A stretch of DNA of 64,000 nucleotides. Origin: CAXXOK01 sp963664595 (lineage in GTDB: Bacteria > Bacillota > Clostridia > Christensenellales > Aristaeellaceae). Of the stretch, positions 35,069 through 44,234 are shown in pieces. Numbering within the stretch: position 1 is the stretch's first letter; the number at the start of each line of letters is the position of its first letter. The notes under the pieces are model-generated. The model was not told where the DNA came from. It did not search any database and saw nothing but the letters and a program-made list of their open reading frames with translations. Both the position numbers and the translations under genes were made by a program. Where the stretch lies: assembly GCA_963664595.2 (NCBI GenBank), contig CAXXOK010000004.1, positions 124,001 to 188,000 of the forward strand, given 5' to 3'.

Positions 35069-35156
35069 GCCTTCCCCTCCGCACTTTCCGTTTTGTGAAT
35101 GGACAGCCGCCCGAGCCTATGTCATTCCAAACGCCGACGTATGCATAAGGTATTGT

Positions 35157-36206
35157 TCAGTCCGTTACCAGCCATGAATCCGGATCGTTGATCTCCAGTT
35201 TCTCAATCTCGTACTGGATGGCAAGCTGCGTATCCCTGTCGGCAACGCCGGTGGGCGTTTTCCCCGGCATGTTCTGCTGAAAGGCAGTCACCGCGTTGCG
35301 GGTGTTGCTGGCAAAGGTGCCCGTAAAGTTCCGCTCCGTCAGATATCCGAGTCTGCCCAGATTTTGTTGCAGCGTGAGTACCTTGTCCCCCGTATTGCCG
35401 TACTGGATGGTGGTATCCACCACATCGCCCCAGCAGCCGAAGCCCAGCACCTGCGAGTTATTCAGTGCATACACGGTGCGCTGCACCCGGTCCGGGTTGT
35501 TGCCTTCGATGACATGGATGTTTACCCCGCCATCCGCCGAATAGGCGCAGTATTCCACCAGCGCCACATGCACCGTATCGCCGTCTGTGTTATAGCTGAA
35601 ATACACCAGATCGCCGGGGCGGGGAATATAGTCGTTTGTCTCCATCATGCCGTCGCCGTTTTTAAGCCACTGCCAGCCCCAGCCCGGCTGATAGCCTTTG
35701 CGGTACACAAAGCGGCCGCGGCTGACAAACCAGTCGCGTCCGGTATTCTGCCCCGTGTAGTAGGGATAGACATTGTTGAGCATATCATAATCGTACAGAT
35801 GATCCGTCATGTTGACGCACCAGCAGACAAACTCCGCGCACCACTGCGAATAGGCGTCGCCCGCCCACGCGCCGTATTTGTTGTAGCCGCTGCTTTCTTC
35901 CGTATAGCCAATCTCGCCCGCCGCCGTTTCCAAAAGGAGTCGGATATTATCGGGCAGGTAGCCCTGATCAATCGGCTGCTCGGTTTCCGCCTGCGTTTCC
36001 AGCGCGTCCGGCATTGCATCCTCTGTTTCCTGCCCATCCGGCGCTGCGCCCTGTGTTTCCGGCGTGTCTGTTGCCGCTTCCTGTGCTTGCTGCGCGTCCG
36101 GCATACTGTGCTGTGTTTCCCCTTCGTCGGTCGCCAGCGCCTGACCGGATAGCAGCAGGGCCGCGCATACCGCGGCAAGCAAGCGTCTCCATCGGTTCGT
36201 CATCAT
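35157..36206 (-). CDS. Secreted CHAP-type amidase with peptidoglycan-binding domain
   Basis: A 349-residue cell-wall hydrolase candidate. Order: signal peptide (1-25), an acidic Glu/Gln/Ala/Pro linker (26-80) built from degenerate copies of a MPDAxExQ-like unit, a CHAP/NlpC-like domain with the cysteine in SQWCAEFVCW and the histidine in DTVHVALVEYC, and a C-terminal PG_binding_1 domain (QQNLGRLGYL and FQQNMPGKTPTG). It would cut peptide or amide bonds in peptidoglycan. It sits between a peptide-binding protein and the caspase-like gene (88-base gap). The catalytic assignment is by motif only. Confidence 0.85.
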   Translation of the reverse strand: MMTNRWRRLLAAVCAALLLSGQALATDEGETQHSMPDAQQAQEAATDTPETQGAAPDGQETEDAMPDALETQAETEQPIDQGYLPDNIRLLLETAAGEIGYTEESSGYNKYGAWAGDAYSQWCAEFVCWCVNMTDHLYDYDMLNNVYPYYTGQNTGRDWFVSRGRFVYRKGYQPGWGWQWLKNGDGMMETNDYIPRPGDLVYFSYNTDGDTVHVALVEYCAYSADGGVNIHVIEGNNPDRVQRTVYALNNSQVLGFGCWGDVVDTTIQYGNTGDKVLTLQQNLGRLGYLTERNFTGTFASNTRNAVTAFQQNMPGKTPTGVADRDTQLAIQYEIEKLEINDPDSWLVTD

Positions 36207-36221
36207 ACAGTCCTTTCCGTT

Positions 36222-37778
36222 TTACCGTCCGAAATTCTGTATTCCGCGCAGCAGCTCAAACTCCCGGTAATCGCCCACAGCGGAATACATTTTGCGGGTC
36301 AGCACCGCGCCTGCCCGGTAAAACAGGCAGATAAACGGAATATCGTTGGCAAATTGCTGCTGGATCGCCTTCCAGGTATAGGCGAAGTCCGTCTGGGTTG
36401 CGCACTTGCGGAGCTGGGTACACAGCTCCGTCATATCGCTGGACGCATAGTACCCGTAGTTGGCCGTGTTTGCCTTCATCAGCAGGAAGCCGGAATCCGG
36501 CACCATATCCATCTGGAACGATGCCAGCACCAGATCGAAGGAATTGGCCTGCAGCTTTTGCTGGACTTCCTCAAAAGTCATCGTGGTAATCACGATTTTC
36601 ATTTTCAGCTTTTCCAGCATATCGGCGATCATATTAGCGGTCTCAAAGCGCACATTGTTGTCCGGATCCTCGTACACATACAGGCGCAGACGCAGGTTGC
36701 GTTTTTTTCCGTCGATAATCTTGTCCAGAATGCCGTCGTCGTCAGAATCCAGCCATCCTTCCTCCTCCAGCAGCTGTGCGGCAAGCTCCATATTATTCTG
36801 GTAGATCAATTCCTGATCATAATACAGCCAGGAGTTCGGGGGGATGGGCGTATCGGTATTGATGGTCATACCCATATATACGTTGCTGGCAATCAGGTTT
36901 TTATCAATCGCGGCACGGATAGCCCGGCGCACATTAAGGTTTTCCAGCGGAATTTCGTTAAAGTTCATCAGCAGCGTTTCCAGCTGCCGCGTAGTATAGG
37001 TAACCGACAGCGACGATATGCCGCTTTTGTACTGCGAAGCCGAAACCGAGCGGGTAAACGCCGTATCCACACGCGCGTATTCGTACGCCGTAATCAAATC
37101 CTTGTTGCTGGTAAACGTGGAGACAACGATCTCTTTCACCTGGGGTTCGGACTGCCACCAGTGCTCGTTCACCGTAAGCCACATATAGTTGTTCTCGGGT
37201 TCAAACGCGCCGAAGCGGTACGGACCGGAGCCATAGGGCGCGGACATATCCACCTGCGAGGCCGGCACCACGGGAAAGGTCATCGCGTATAAAAGACCGT
37301 AGTAGGGGCGGGATTTGGTGGTGGTCACCACCAAGGTTTTCTCATCCGTTGCTTCGAATTTGGAAACCATATACTGGATATTGCGGTAGAAGCCCTGCTG
37401 GGTGGAATCCTCCTGATTCGCCATTTGCAGTATATACTGGCCGGAGGCCGCCACATCCGCCGCCGTCAGCTCCGATCCGTCGGAGAAAAACAGGTTATCG
37501 CGTAGAGTGAAGGTCCAGGTTCTTCCCTCGTCGGCCACACTCCAGTTTTCGGCCAGCAAACCCTCCGGGAGACCCGTATCATTAACGGTAATCAGGCTTT
37601 CGTACACCATGTTGTAGATGGATAGAATATCGCGTTCCTGCGGGTCAAACGGGCGGATTTCCAGCGTTTTGGTGGAATAAATGCCCACGACCAGCGAATC
37701 CTCCACGTTCTCGGCCACGCCCGCAAGCGGCGCAGCCAGCAATATCAGGATCAGCCAAACGCAAATGAGGCGCTTCAT
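36222..37778 (-). CDS. Family 5 extracellular solute-binding protein
   Basis: A 518-residue peptide/nickel-type (SBP_bac_5) binding protein. It has the usual RPFDPQERDILSIYNMVYESLI and WSVADEGRTWTFTLRDNLFFSDG start of the family. The signal peptide (residues 1-22, cleavage near GVA-ENV) has no lipobox. No permease or ATPase is nearby, so it may feed a transporter elsewhere, or bind wall peptides released by its neighbours (inference). The start overlaps the lytic transglycosylase stop by 4 bases, and GAGGTG precedes the ATG. Confidence 0.9.
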   Translation of the reverse strand: MKRLICVWLILILLAAPLAGVAENVEDSLVVGIYSTKTLEIRPFDPQERDILSIYNMVYESLITVNDTGLPEGLLAENWSVADEGRTWTFTLRDNLFFSDGSELTAADVAASGQYILQMANQEDSTQQGFYRNIQYMVSKFEATDEKTLVVTTTKSRPYYGLLYAMTFPVVPASQVDMSAPYGSGPYRFGAFEPENNYMWLTVNEHWWQSEPQVKEIVVSTFTSNKDLITAYEYARVDTAFTRSVSASQYKSGISSLSVTYTTRQLETLLMNFNEIPLENLNVRRAIRAAIDKNLIASNVYMGMTINTDTPIPPNSWLYYDQELIYQNNMELAAQLLEEEGWLDSDDDGILDKIIDGKKRNLRLRLYVYEDPDNNVRFETANMIADMLEKLKMKIVITTMTFEEVQQKLQANSFDLVLASFQMDMVPDSGFLLMKANTANYGYYASSDMTELCTQLRKCATQTDFAYTWKAIQQQFANDIPFICLFYRAGAVLTRKMYSAVGDYREFELLRGIQNFGR

Positions 37779-38821
37779 GAATTCACCTCTTCGTAGTACA
37801 GGCGGCGGTAGGCGGCAAAGGCGTTAATCACCTTCTGCACATAGGCTTTGGTATTGCCGTCCGGCAGGTTTTCCAGCTTGATGGTCTTCTGGTCGGAGGA
37901 ATAAGCCGAGTTATTCAGCCAGTTGTACACATTGGTCTGTCCGGAATGGAACGCCGCGGCCACCAGCACGGGATCGCCACCGAATTTATCGCTGAGATAC
38001 GCCACATACCAACAGCCGTAGGTTACATTCTGCTCGGCGTTATACATCAGGTCAAAGGTGTAACCCGTTCCGTTGCCGATCTGGTCATACACCCATTCGG
38101 CGGTATCGGGCATCATCTGCATCAGCCCGCGCGCGCCCTTGTAGCTTTCGGCGCTGGGGTTGAAGGAGCTTTCGTTGAGCACAATCGCCGCCACAAAGGC
38201 CGGATGGAGATTGTTTTTCGTCGCCTGTGTCTCAATCAGATCCCGGTAGCTGAACGGATGCTTGTCGGCCACGGTCTTGGCAGCGGCGGCCCGGGATGCG
38301 TATACCGCCTCCGTTTGCGCGGAGAAAATCAGCTGTCCAACCCACAAACCTGCCAAAATAAACGCGGCCAGCACCGTGAATACAATCAGGGTGCGCTGCT
38401 TCACCACGGGTGTGGCATCGGTACTTTTTTCGCTCAGCACTGTATACGGGTTCTGCTGACGGATATAGTCCCCCTGCTGCACGGGCCTTTCCGCCGATTC
38501 CGGATCGCGCGGCGGGTACTGGGCCGGGTACTGCGTGCCGCGCATAAAGCCGGGCACATAGGGCGCGGCGGGCTGCTCATACTGCGAAGCGCCGTCGCTG
38601 AACACCTCCCGTGTAGGCTGTGACTGTAGCTGTGGCTGCGTGGGCTGCTCCGGCATGGGCTGGGGCCGCGCCTGCACACGGCGTGGCTGCTGGGCAAACT
38701 CGTTGTCCCGGGGGCGCGGGTATTGGCCGCGCGTATCTGTTTGCTCATGCCGGTCCGCCCTTCGGGCGACCCTGCCATGATGGGTATCGCCGTCCTGATA
38801 AAAAAAGATTCCTGCCCGCAT
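37775..38821 (-). CDS. Membrane-anchored lytic transglycosylase (SLT domain)
   Basis: A 348-residue protein. The first 140 residues are a Pro/Gln/Arg-rich, probably disordered cytoplasmic region. A single helix at about 144-167 follows, then an extracellular SLT domain with the catalytic E217 in IVLNESSFNPSAES, GLMQMMPDTAEWV and the AAFHSGQTNVYNWL segment. It cleaves glycan strands of peptidoglycan. The start is 5 bases after coaE, with GAGGAATAGG upstream; the stop overlaps the binding-protein gene. A long disordered cytoplasmic tail is unusual for this enzyme and may recruit partners. Confidence 0.9.
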   Translation of the reverse strand: MRAGIFFYQDGDTHHGRVARRADRHEQTDTRGQYPRPRDNEFAQQPRRVQARPQPMPEQPTQPQLQSQPTREVFSDGASQYEQPAAPYVPGFMRGTQYPAQYPPRDPESAERPVQQGDYIRQQNPYTVLSEKSTDATPVVKQRTLIVFTVLAAFILAGLWVGQLIFSAQTEAVYASRAAAAKTVADKHPFSYRDLIETQATKNNLHPAFVAAIVLNESSFNPSAESYKGARGLMQMMPDTAEWVYDQIGNGTGYTFDLMYNAEQNVTYGCWYVAYLSDKFGGDPVLVAAAFHSGQTNVYNWLNNSAYSSDQKTIKLENLPDGNTKAYVQKVINAFAAYRRLYYEEVNS

Positions 38822-38826
38822 TTCGC

Positions 38827-39435
38827 CTATTCCTCGCTCTCACCCAGGATGTATTGCCACAGCTGCAAAGCGTTCCGGCGGTTTTCCTCCAGGGAATCAT
38901 CGGTGGTCAGCACATAGTCCGCCATCTGCTCGGTGATTTTTGGGTCCTGCTGCGCCCGGACGCGCGCCATAGCCTGCGCCTGGGTAATGCCATCCCGCTC
39001 CATGATGCGGCGGACGCGCGTTTCCTCGGACGCGGTAACGCAGATCACCTTGTCCGCCATGTGCTGCATACCGGTTTCATACAAAAGCGGCACATCGATT
39101 AACGCTATCCGCTCACCCTTGCGGGCCAGCGTTTTCAGCTTGCGCTGCATAAAGCCGATAATCATGGGGTGCAATATCGCGTTCAGCTTTTCCCGCGGTT
39201 TGGGGTCATTTGTAAAAACCAGAGCCGCCAGCACCGCGCGGTTGAGCGTACCGTCCGCATGAAAGATCGCGCTGCCGAACGCCTCCCGCAGCTTGGGCAG
39301 AACCTGCCCGTTTTCGGCTGTCAGCTTGCGGGAAATGTCGTCGGCGTCCAACACCGGCACGCCGGTTTCCTCAATCCAGTGCGCAACGGTCGATTTTCCG
39401 CTGCCGATTCCCCCGGTGATCGCGATAATTTGCAT
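38827..39435 (-). CDS. coaE: Dephospho-CoA kinase CoaE
   Basis: Last step of coenzyme A synthesis. The 202-residue protein has the P-loop GGIGSGKST (residues 7-15), the LDADDISR acceptor motif and the LIDVPLLYETG lid segment. It lies 9 bases after polA. The polA-coaE order is common in Firmicutes and Actinobacteria. Confidence 0.95.
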   Translation of the reverse strand: MQIIAITGGIGSGKSTVAHWIEETGVPVLDADDISRKLTAENGQVLPKLREAFGSAIFHADGTLNRAVLAALVFTNDPKPREKLNAILHPMIIGFMQRKLKTLARKGERIALIDVPLLYETGMQHMADKVICVTASEETRVRRIMERDGITQAQAMARVRAQQDPKITEQMADYVLTTDDSLEENRRNALQLWQYILGESEE

Positions 39436-39444
39436 TTCTTCTCC

Positions 39445-42102
39445 CTACTTTGCGTCGTACCAGCTGTTGCCGGCCGATACATCCGCAATCAGCGGTACAT
39501 CCAGTTTGGTGATCTGTTCCATGGCGTTGCGGATCAGCTCCGCCACGGCCTCCACCTCATGTCGCGGGCACTCCACCACCAGCTCATCATGTACCTGCAA
39601 AATGAGCCTGGCCTGATACTTGCCCGCCTGCAGCTCCTCAAACACCCGCACCATCGCCAGCTTGATGATATCCGCCGCCGTGCCCTGCACCGGCATGTTC
39701 ATGGCGGCGCGCTCGCCGAAATTGCGGATGTTGCGGTTGGGGCTTTTCAGCTCGTGCAGCTGCCGCCTGCGGCCGAACATCGTTTCCGCGTAGCCGAGCT
39801 CGTAGCCAAGGCGCACGGCCTCGTCCATAAAGGTTTTCACCAGCGGATAACGCTCGAAGTAGGTAGCGATATACGCGTCGGCATCCCGCAGGCTGACGCC
39901 GATATTGCGCGCCAGCCCGAAGCCGGAAATGCCGTATACAATGCCGAAGTTTACCGCCTTGGCGCTGCGGCGCATGGCGGGGGTCACGGCCTCAAAGGGT
40001 ACGTTGTTCACCTCGGCGGCCGTGCGCGTATGGATATCCTGTCCTTTTTGGAAGGCGTCCTGCATGGCGGGGTCGCCGCTCATGTGCGCCAGCACGCGCA
40101 GCTCAATCTGGCTGTAATCAGCGTCCAACAGCAGCCAATCCTCCTTGGCGACAAACGCCTTGCGGATTTCGCGGCCCTCCTCGCTGCGGACGGGGATATT
40201 CTGCAGATTGGGTTCCAGGCTGGATATGCGGCCTGTAACGGCGGCCGTCTGGTCAAAGGTGGTATGCACACGGCCCGTTTTGTCCACCAGCTTGGACAGG
40301 CCTTCGATATACACGCTTTGCAGTTTGGTCAGTTTGCGGTAGCGCAGGATGGGTTCGATCACGGGATGATCCAACGCTTCCAGCACATCCGCCGAGGTGG
40401 AAAGCACCCCGGTTTTGCCCTTGCGCCCATACGCGGTCAGGCCGAGCCGCCCGTAAAGCACCTCCGCCAACTGCTTGGGACTGTTGATGTTGAAATCCAC
40501 GCCGCCCGACCGCTTGATGACCTCCGCTTGCAGTTCCTCGATTTCCTTTTTGAATTCCCCGCCAAGCTCACTCAGCGCTTTGCTGTCCACGGCGAAGCCT
40601 TCCATCTCCATATAATACAGCACCCGTGTAAGCGGCATCTCCATCTCTTCCAGCAGCTTGAGCATGCCGTTGCTTTGCAAATTCGCAAGCTGCTGCGGAT
40701 ACAGCCGCATCATCGTATACACAATATCCGCCGCCTTTTCAGGCGGAAGGGGCGCTTTATCCTTCTTCCCCTTTGCTTCAATCGCCGCGCCATAGAGCAC
40801 GGTCTCCAGATTGGAGTTCTTCTGCTCAGGCTCCAGCAGATAGGCCGCGATCATCACGTCGTGCCTTATCTCCGGCAGCGGCAGCCCCAGACGCCCGGCT
40901 TTATGGAACAGCGCTTTCGCGTCGTGCACGATCAGCGGAGTATTTTCAAACACAGGCCGCAGGGCCAGCAAAATCTCATCCTCGGCCATGCCGACCGTGA
41001 GCATGTCCAGCGGAATCGGCATCACCCACACGCGCCCGTCGGCCACGCACAGCGCAACGGCGCTCTCCCCGGCATACAGAGCGATGTCGTTGTTTGCTTT
41101 CGCCAGGCTCTTGGCGATCAGCGATAGCTTTGCCACGTCGGTAACGGTCATAAACGGCTGCATCGGCGCGATCCGGATATCCGTTTCGGCCTCCGCTTCC
41201 GGCTGCGCCTGTACGGCGGCCGCGGATGCGCGGCCGGACGCCAGCTGCATCAACAGCTCTGAAAGCCGCCGGAGCTTATATTTTTGCAGGGCGGGCAGCG
41301 CCTCCGGCATGTGCTCCAGCCCACAATCGGTAAAATCTACCTCCAACGGCGCGGTAACGCAAATCGTTCCCAGCTTTTTACTAAGCTCGGCCATGGACTT
41401 GTTATCGCGGATTCTTTCCCCCATCTTGCCCTTGATCTCGTCGGCGTGCGCGTACACCCCGTCCAGATTGCCGTACTCGGCAATCAGCTTGAGAGCCGTT
41501 TTTTCGCCCACACCGGGGATGCCGGGAATATTATCGCTGGTATCCCCCATCAGCGCCTTCAGATCAATCGCCTGTCCGGGCGTATACCCATAGGTTTGCG
41601 CAAGGCTTTCCGGCGATAGGAGCAGGCTTTCCGAAATACCCTTTTGGGTCAGGATCACGTTCGTATCCTCTGTAATCAACTGAAACGAATCCCGGTCGCC
41701 GGTCAGAATATACGCCTTGATTCCCTGCTCGTTGGCTTGCTTTGCGGCGGTGCCCAGCAGATCGTCGGCCTCGTAGCCCTCCTGCTCGCAAACGGTGATC
41801 TGCATGGCGTCCAGCAGTTCACGGATGATGGGGAACTGCGGCCGCAGCTCCTCAGGCGTCGGTTTGCGCCCCGCCTTGTACTCCTCAAACATCTGGTGGC
41901 GGAAGGTGGGTGCGTGGGTATCTAGCATCACGCACAGCGCGTCAGGCCGGTAATCGGTAATGGCTTTGAACAGCATGCTGAAAAAGCCCTGTACGGCATT
42001 GGTGTACACACCGCCGGAAGTAAGCAGCGGCAGCGCGTGAAAGGCCCTGTGAATCAGGCTGTGTCCATCCACAAGCAGTATTTTTCCTGGTTTGGCTTTC
42101 AT
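39445..42102 (-). CDS. polA: DNA polymerase I PolA
   Basis: An 885-residue repair polymerase. Domains: 5'-3' exonuclease (about 1-270; LLVDGHSLIHRAFHA and GDTSDNIPGIPGVGEKTA), a middle 3'-5' exonuclease-like domain, and the polymerase (about 500-885; DADYSQIELRVLAHMSGD, KAVNFGIVYGISGFGLA, QVHDELVVE). In the middle domain the metal motif that should read DxE is NDIALYAGE, so proofreading is probably lost, as in many Gram-positive PolA. Start ATG 42102 follows AGGGGTGAAG. It is the first gene of a seven-gene operon, behind its own promoter. Confidence 0.96.
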   Translation of the reverse strand: MKAKPGKILLVDGHSLIHRAFHALPLLTSGGVYTNAVQGFFSMLFKAITDYRPDALCVMLDTHAPTFRHQMFEEYKAGRKPTPEELRPQFPIIRELLDAMQITVCEQEGYEADDLLGTAAKQANEQGIKAYILTGDRDSFQLITEDTNVILTQKGISESLLLSPESLAQTYGYTPGQAIDLKALMGDTSDNIPGIPGVGEKTALKLIAEYGNLDGVYAHADEIKGKMGERIRDNKSMAELSKKLGTICVTAPLEVDFTDCGLEHMPEALPALQKYKLRRLSELLMQLASGRASAAAVQAQPEAEAETDIRIAPMQPFMTVTDVAKLSLIAKSLAKANNDIALYAGESAVALCVADGRVWVMPIPLDMLTVGMAEDEILLALRPVFENTPLIVHDAKALFHKAGRLGLPLPEIRHDVMIAAYLLEPEQKNSNLETVLYGAAIEAKGKKDKAPLPPEKAADIVYTMMRLYPQQLANLQSNGMLKLLEEMEMPLTRVLYYMEMEGFAVDSKALSELGGEFKKEIEELQAEVIKRSGGVDFNINSPKQLAEVLYGRLGLTAYGRKGKTGVLSTSADVLEALDHPVIEPILRYRKLTKLQSVYIEGLSKLVDKTGRVHTTFDQTAAVTGRISSLEPNLQNIPVRSEEGREIRKAFVAKEDWLLLDADYSQIELRVLAHMSGDPAMQDAFQKGQDIHTRTAAEVNNVPFEAVTPAMRRSAKAVNFGIVYGISGFGLARNIGVSLRDADAYIATYFERYPLVKTFMDEAVRLGYELGYAETMFGRRRQLHELKSPNRNIRNFGERAAMNMPVQGTAADIIKLAMVRVFEELQAGKYQARLILQVHDELVVECPRHEVEAVAELIRNAMEQITKLDVPLIADVSAGNSWYDAK

Positions 42103-42139
42103 GACTTCACCCCTTTTTTCGCATGCATTCACTTTACAG

Positions 42140-42168
42140 ATTATACCACACGGACCCGTGGATGACAA
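42140..42168 (-). promoter_or_regulatory. polA operon promoter
   Basis: Minus strand TTGTCA (42163-42168), 17-base spacer, TATAAT (42140-42145) with a TG one base upstream (extended -10). It begins directly after the nrdR terminator. Confidence 0.78.
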
Positions 42169-42187
42169 AAAAGCCCGCAGGGCGGGC
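42167..42187 (-). terminator. nrdR terminator
   Basis: GCCCGC-CCT-GCGGGC followed on the minus strand by six T. It lies 24 bases after the nrdR stop and separates nrdR from the polA operon. Confidence 0.85.
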
Positions 42188-42210
42188 ATGGATTGTTTCA
42201 TATGTGAATA

Positions 42211-42675
42211 CTATGCTTTTTTGCTATCCTTCATCAGCTTGTTCAGTTCTTCCACAAAATTACCGACATCGGTAAATTGGCGGTATACGCTGGCAAAGCG
42301 CACATAGGCCACGTCATCTATCTTTTTAAGCTCTTCCATCACCAGTTCGCCGATTTTGCGGGTGGGGAATTCCGACTCGCCGCTGGCGTATACCGCTTTT
42401 TCGGCTTTCTCCACAATTTCGTCAATCTGGTTCATGCTCACAGGGCGTTTCTGGCAGGCGTGGATCAGCCCGGCCTTGATCTTTTCAGCATTAAATGCCT
42501 CGCGCCGCTGATCTTTTTTAATCACCATCACAGGCAGGGTTTCAATCTTCTCATAGGTCGTAAACCGCCGTCCGCATTCAATGCATTCACGGCGTCTGCG
42601 AATGGAAAGCCCTTCATCCGTGGGTCTGGAATCGATCACTTTGGAATCCAAGCAACCGCAAAACCGGCATTTCAA
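42211..42675 (-). CDS. nrdR: Transcriptional repressor NrdR
   Basis: A 154-residue zinc-ribbon/ATP-cone repressor of ribonucleotide reductase genes. The ribbon cysteines are C3, C6, C31 and C34 (MKCRFCGC, CIECGRRF). The ATP-cone (about 46-136) reads KKDQRREAFNAEKIKAGL. The start is TTG at 42675; any later start would lose the first zinc ligands, and AGGTGGAA precedes it by 8 bases. It lies 42 bases after the polytopic membrane protein gene. Confidence 0.95.
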   Translation of the reverse strand: MKCRFCGCLDSKVIDSRPTDEGLSIRRRRECIECGRRFTTYEKIETLPVMVIKKDQRREAFNAEKIKAGLIHACQKRPVSMNQIDEIVEKAEKAVYASGESEFPTRKIGELVMEELKKIDDVAYVRFASVYRQFTDVGNFVEELNKLMKDSKKA

Positions 42676-42717
42676 GAAGATTCCACCTTTCCGCAGTGTT
42701 CCAGCTATCGCAAAAGC

Positions 42718-44004
42718 TTATGTCGTTTGTATTATACCCGATTTATCCTGCGCTGTCCAGACGGCAAAAGCAACCGACAGGCACAGCACCAGCGGGATTT
42801 CCCGCGCGTAGATCACTGTACCAACCGCCATAAACGAAACAAGCGCCAGCCACTGGATCACCAGATGCGGCAGCATGGGGCTGCGCTTGATACCCTTGCC
42901 CATACCCCGGCCGATTACCCACAGGCCTGCCAGGAAAACCGCCGTACCCAGCACACCCATGCCGGCCAGTGCGTCTAAAAGCTCCGAGTGCATACCCAGC
43001 GCCGTCTGCCTGTTGAAAAGGCCGCCTACCAGCGGGGAGGCCAGGAAGCTGTTCCACGAGGTGGCATACGCATCCAGCCGCGAGCCTTCCACAACACCGC
43101 CGCCGCCGAGCACCTGCAATAACTGGTTCAGGCTGAAGGCGATGTTTTCAAAATGCAGGGCGTCGGCCAGTGCGATCATCCCCGTAATCAACGGGATGCG
43201 CAGCAGAAAAACGGCCGCAACAACCGGAACAGCGCACAGCAGCGATGCCGCCGTTGAAAGCTTTCGGAAAATTTTACGAAGGAGCAGTCCCAACAGCTCC
43301 ACAACCATGATCACCGCCGCAAAGACCATCGCATAGGTGTATTGCGCCAGCGCAATCATCAGCAGCTGCAGTGCCAGCAGGGCGATAAAGCCAAGCCGTT
43401 TCCAGCCCCCGCTGCTGCCCGCCAGATAAAACGTAACCGGAAGCGCGAACACAGCGGCGTAGATAAATCCGTATCCCCCGATGTTCTTTCCCATCAGCTC
43501 GTTGAGGTAGGCCTGCCGCCCTTCGCTGCCATCGCCCAGCGACCGCGAGTACGCGTATACCCTGCCCGGCTCGCGCAGCATGCCTTCCATCAGCCAGCCG
43601 ATGGTGGTCAGGGTTGTGACCGCCGCGGCGGCAAGCAATAAGGCAAACACAAAACGGTACACCGACTGGTCCGCCCGCTGCCTGGCATAAGCGCACCAAA
43701 GGAGCGGAAACCAGAACATAATCTGCTCGGCATAAAACCCGGCAACCGCGTTGCCGCCCCGGTAAAGAAACAGCACCAGCAGCATCGGCAGCACGGCAAG
43801 GCAGAATACCCTGGGCAGAAAATCCCGCCAGCGCTTGCCAAGGGTTTCCCCGTCAATCAGCACGCCTATGGCAAAAATCAGCAGCGCCAGTGCGCCCGTC
43901 ACCGCTTTCAGCCGTACCTGCACCGCGGGCAGCATCAGCCAGCCGATATATAAAAGCATGGAAGTGTTGCAAAGCTCTGCGCTCCATCGCCTGCGGTTGC
44001 TCAT
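42718..44004 (-). CDS. O-antigen ligase-like polytopic membrane protein
   Basis: A 428-residue protein with about 11 hydrophobic helices and one larger external loop near residues 285-345 (SRLDAYATSWNSFLASPLVGG and ALGMHSELLD). The loop-His pattern is typical of the Wzy/WaaL O-antigen ligase superfamily, which transfers lipid-linked glycans to surface acceptors or polymerises them. The exact substrate is unknown. ATG 44004 is chosen for GGGGAGGGAAAAGG just upstream. It lies directly before nrdR on the same strand. Confidence 0.7.
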   Translation of the reverse strand: MSNRRRWSAELCNTSMLLYIGWLMLPAVQVRLKAVTGALALLIFAIGVLIDGETLGKRWRDFLPRVFCLAVLPMLLVLFLYRGGNAVAGFYAEQIMFWFPLLWCAYARQRADQSVYRFVFALLLAAAAVTTLTTIGWLMEGMLREPGRVYAYSRSLGDGSEGRQAYLNELMGKNIGGYGFIYAAVFALPVTFYLAGSSGGWKRLGFIALLALQLLMIALAQYTYAMVFAAVIMVVELLGLLLRKIFRKLSTAASLLCAVPVVAAVFLLRIPLITGMIALADALHFENIAFSLNQLLQVLGGGGVVEGSRLDAYATSWNSFLASPLVGGLFNRQTALGMHSELLDALAGMGVLGTAVFLAGLWVIGRGMGKGIKRSPMLPHLVIQWLALVSFMAVGTVIYAREIPLVLCLSVAFAVWTAQDKSGIIQTT

Positions 44005-44175
44005 CCTTTTCCCTCCCCAGCCGGTAATCAGTTTATTATAGCACACACGTCTCCGTCTTGAAAACGCAGCGACGAGGCGGCGCTGGCATGCCACAATTCG
44101 AGTAGTTGTTTCCTTAATCCGCCAAGAACCGCCATCACCATGCCATCTCAGGCCTTACATCCGGGGAACACGCAG

Positions 44176-44209
44176 CACCGCGCCGCCTGCTTTGGCAAAC
44201 GGCGCGGTG
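44176..44209. terminator. GC-rich hairpin after the glutamate synthase gene
   Basis: A perfect 10-bp stem (CACCGCGCCG and complement) with a 14-base loop, 26 bases beyond the stop. The T-rich side lies on the plus strand, so its role as a minus-strand terminator is uncertain. Confidence 0.4.
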
Positions 44210-44234
44210 TTCGGTTTTGTATTTGAGGGTGCGA

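Noticed and set aside
39169..41127. A 652-codon open frame on the plus strand opposite polA
   Set aside because: It is an antisense shadow of the high-GC polA frame, with His/Arg/Gln-rich low-quality composition and no ribosome site.
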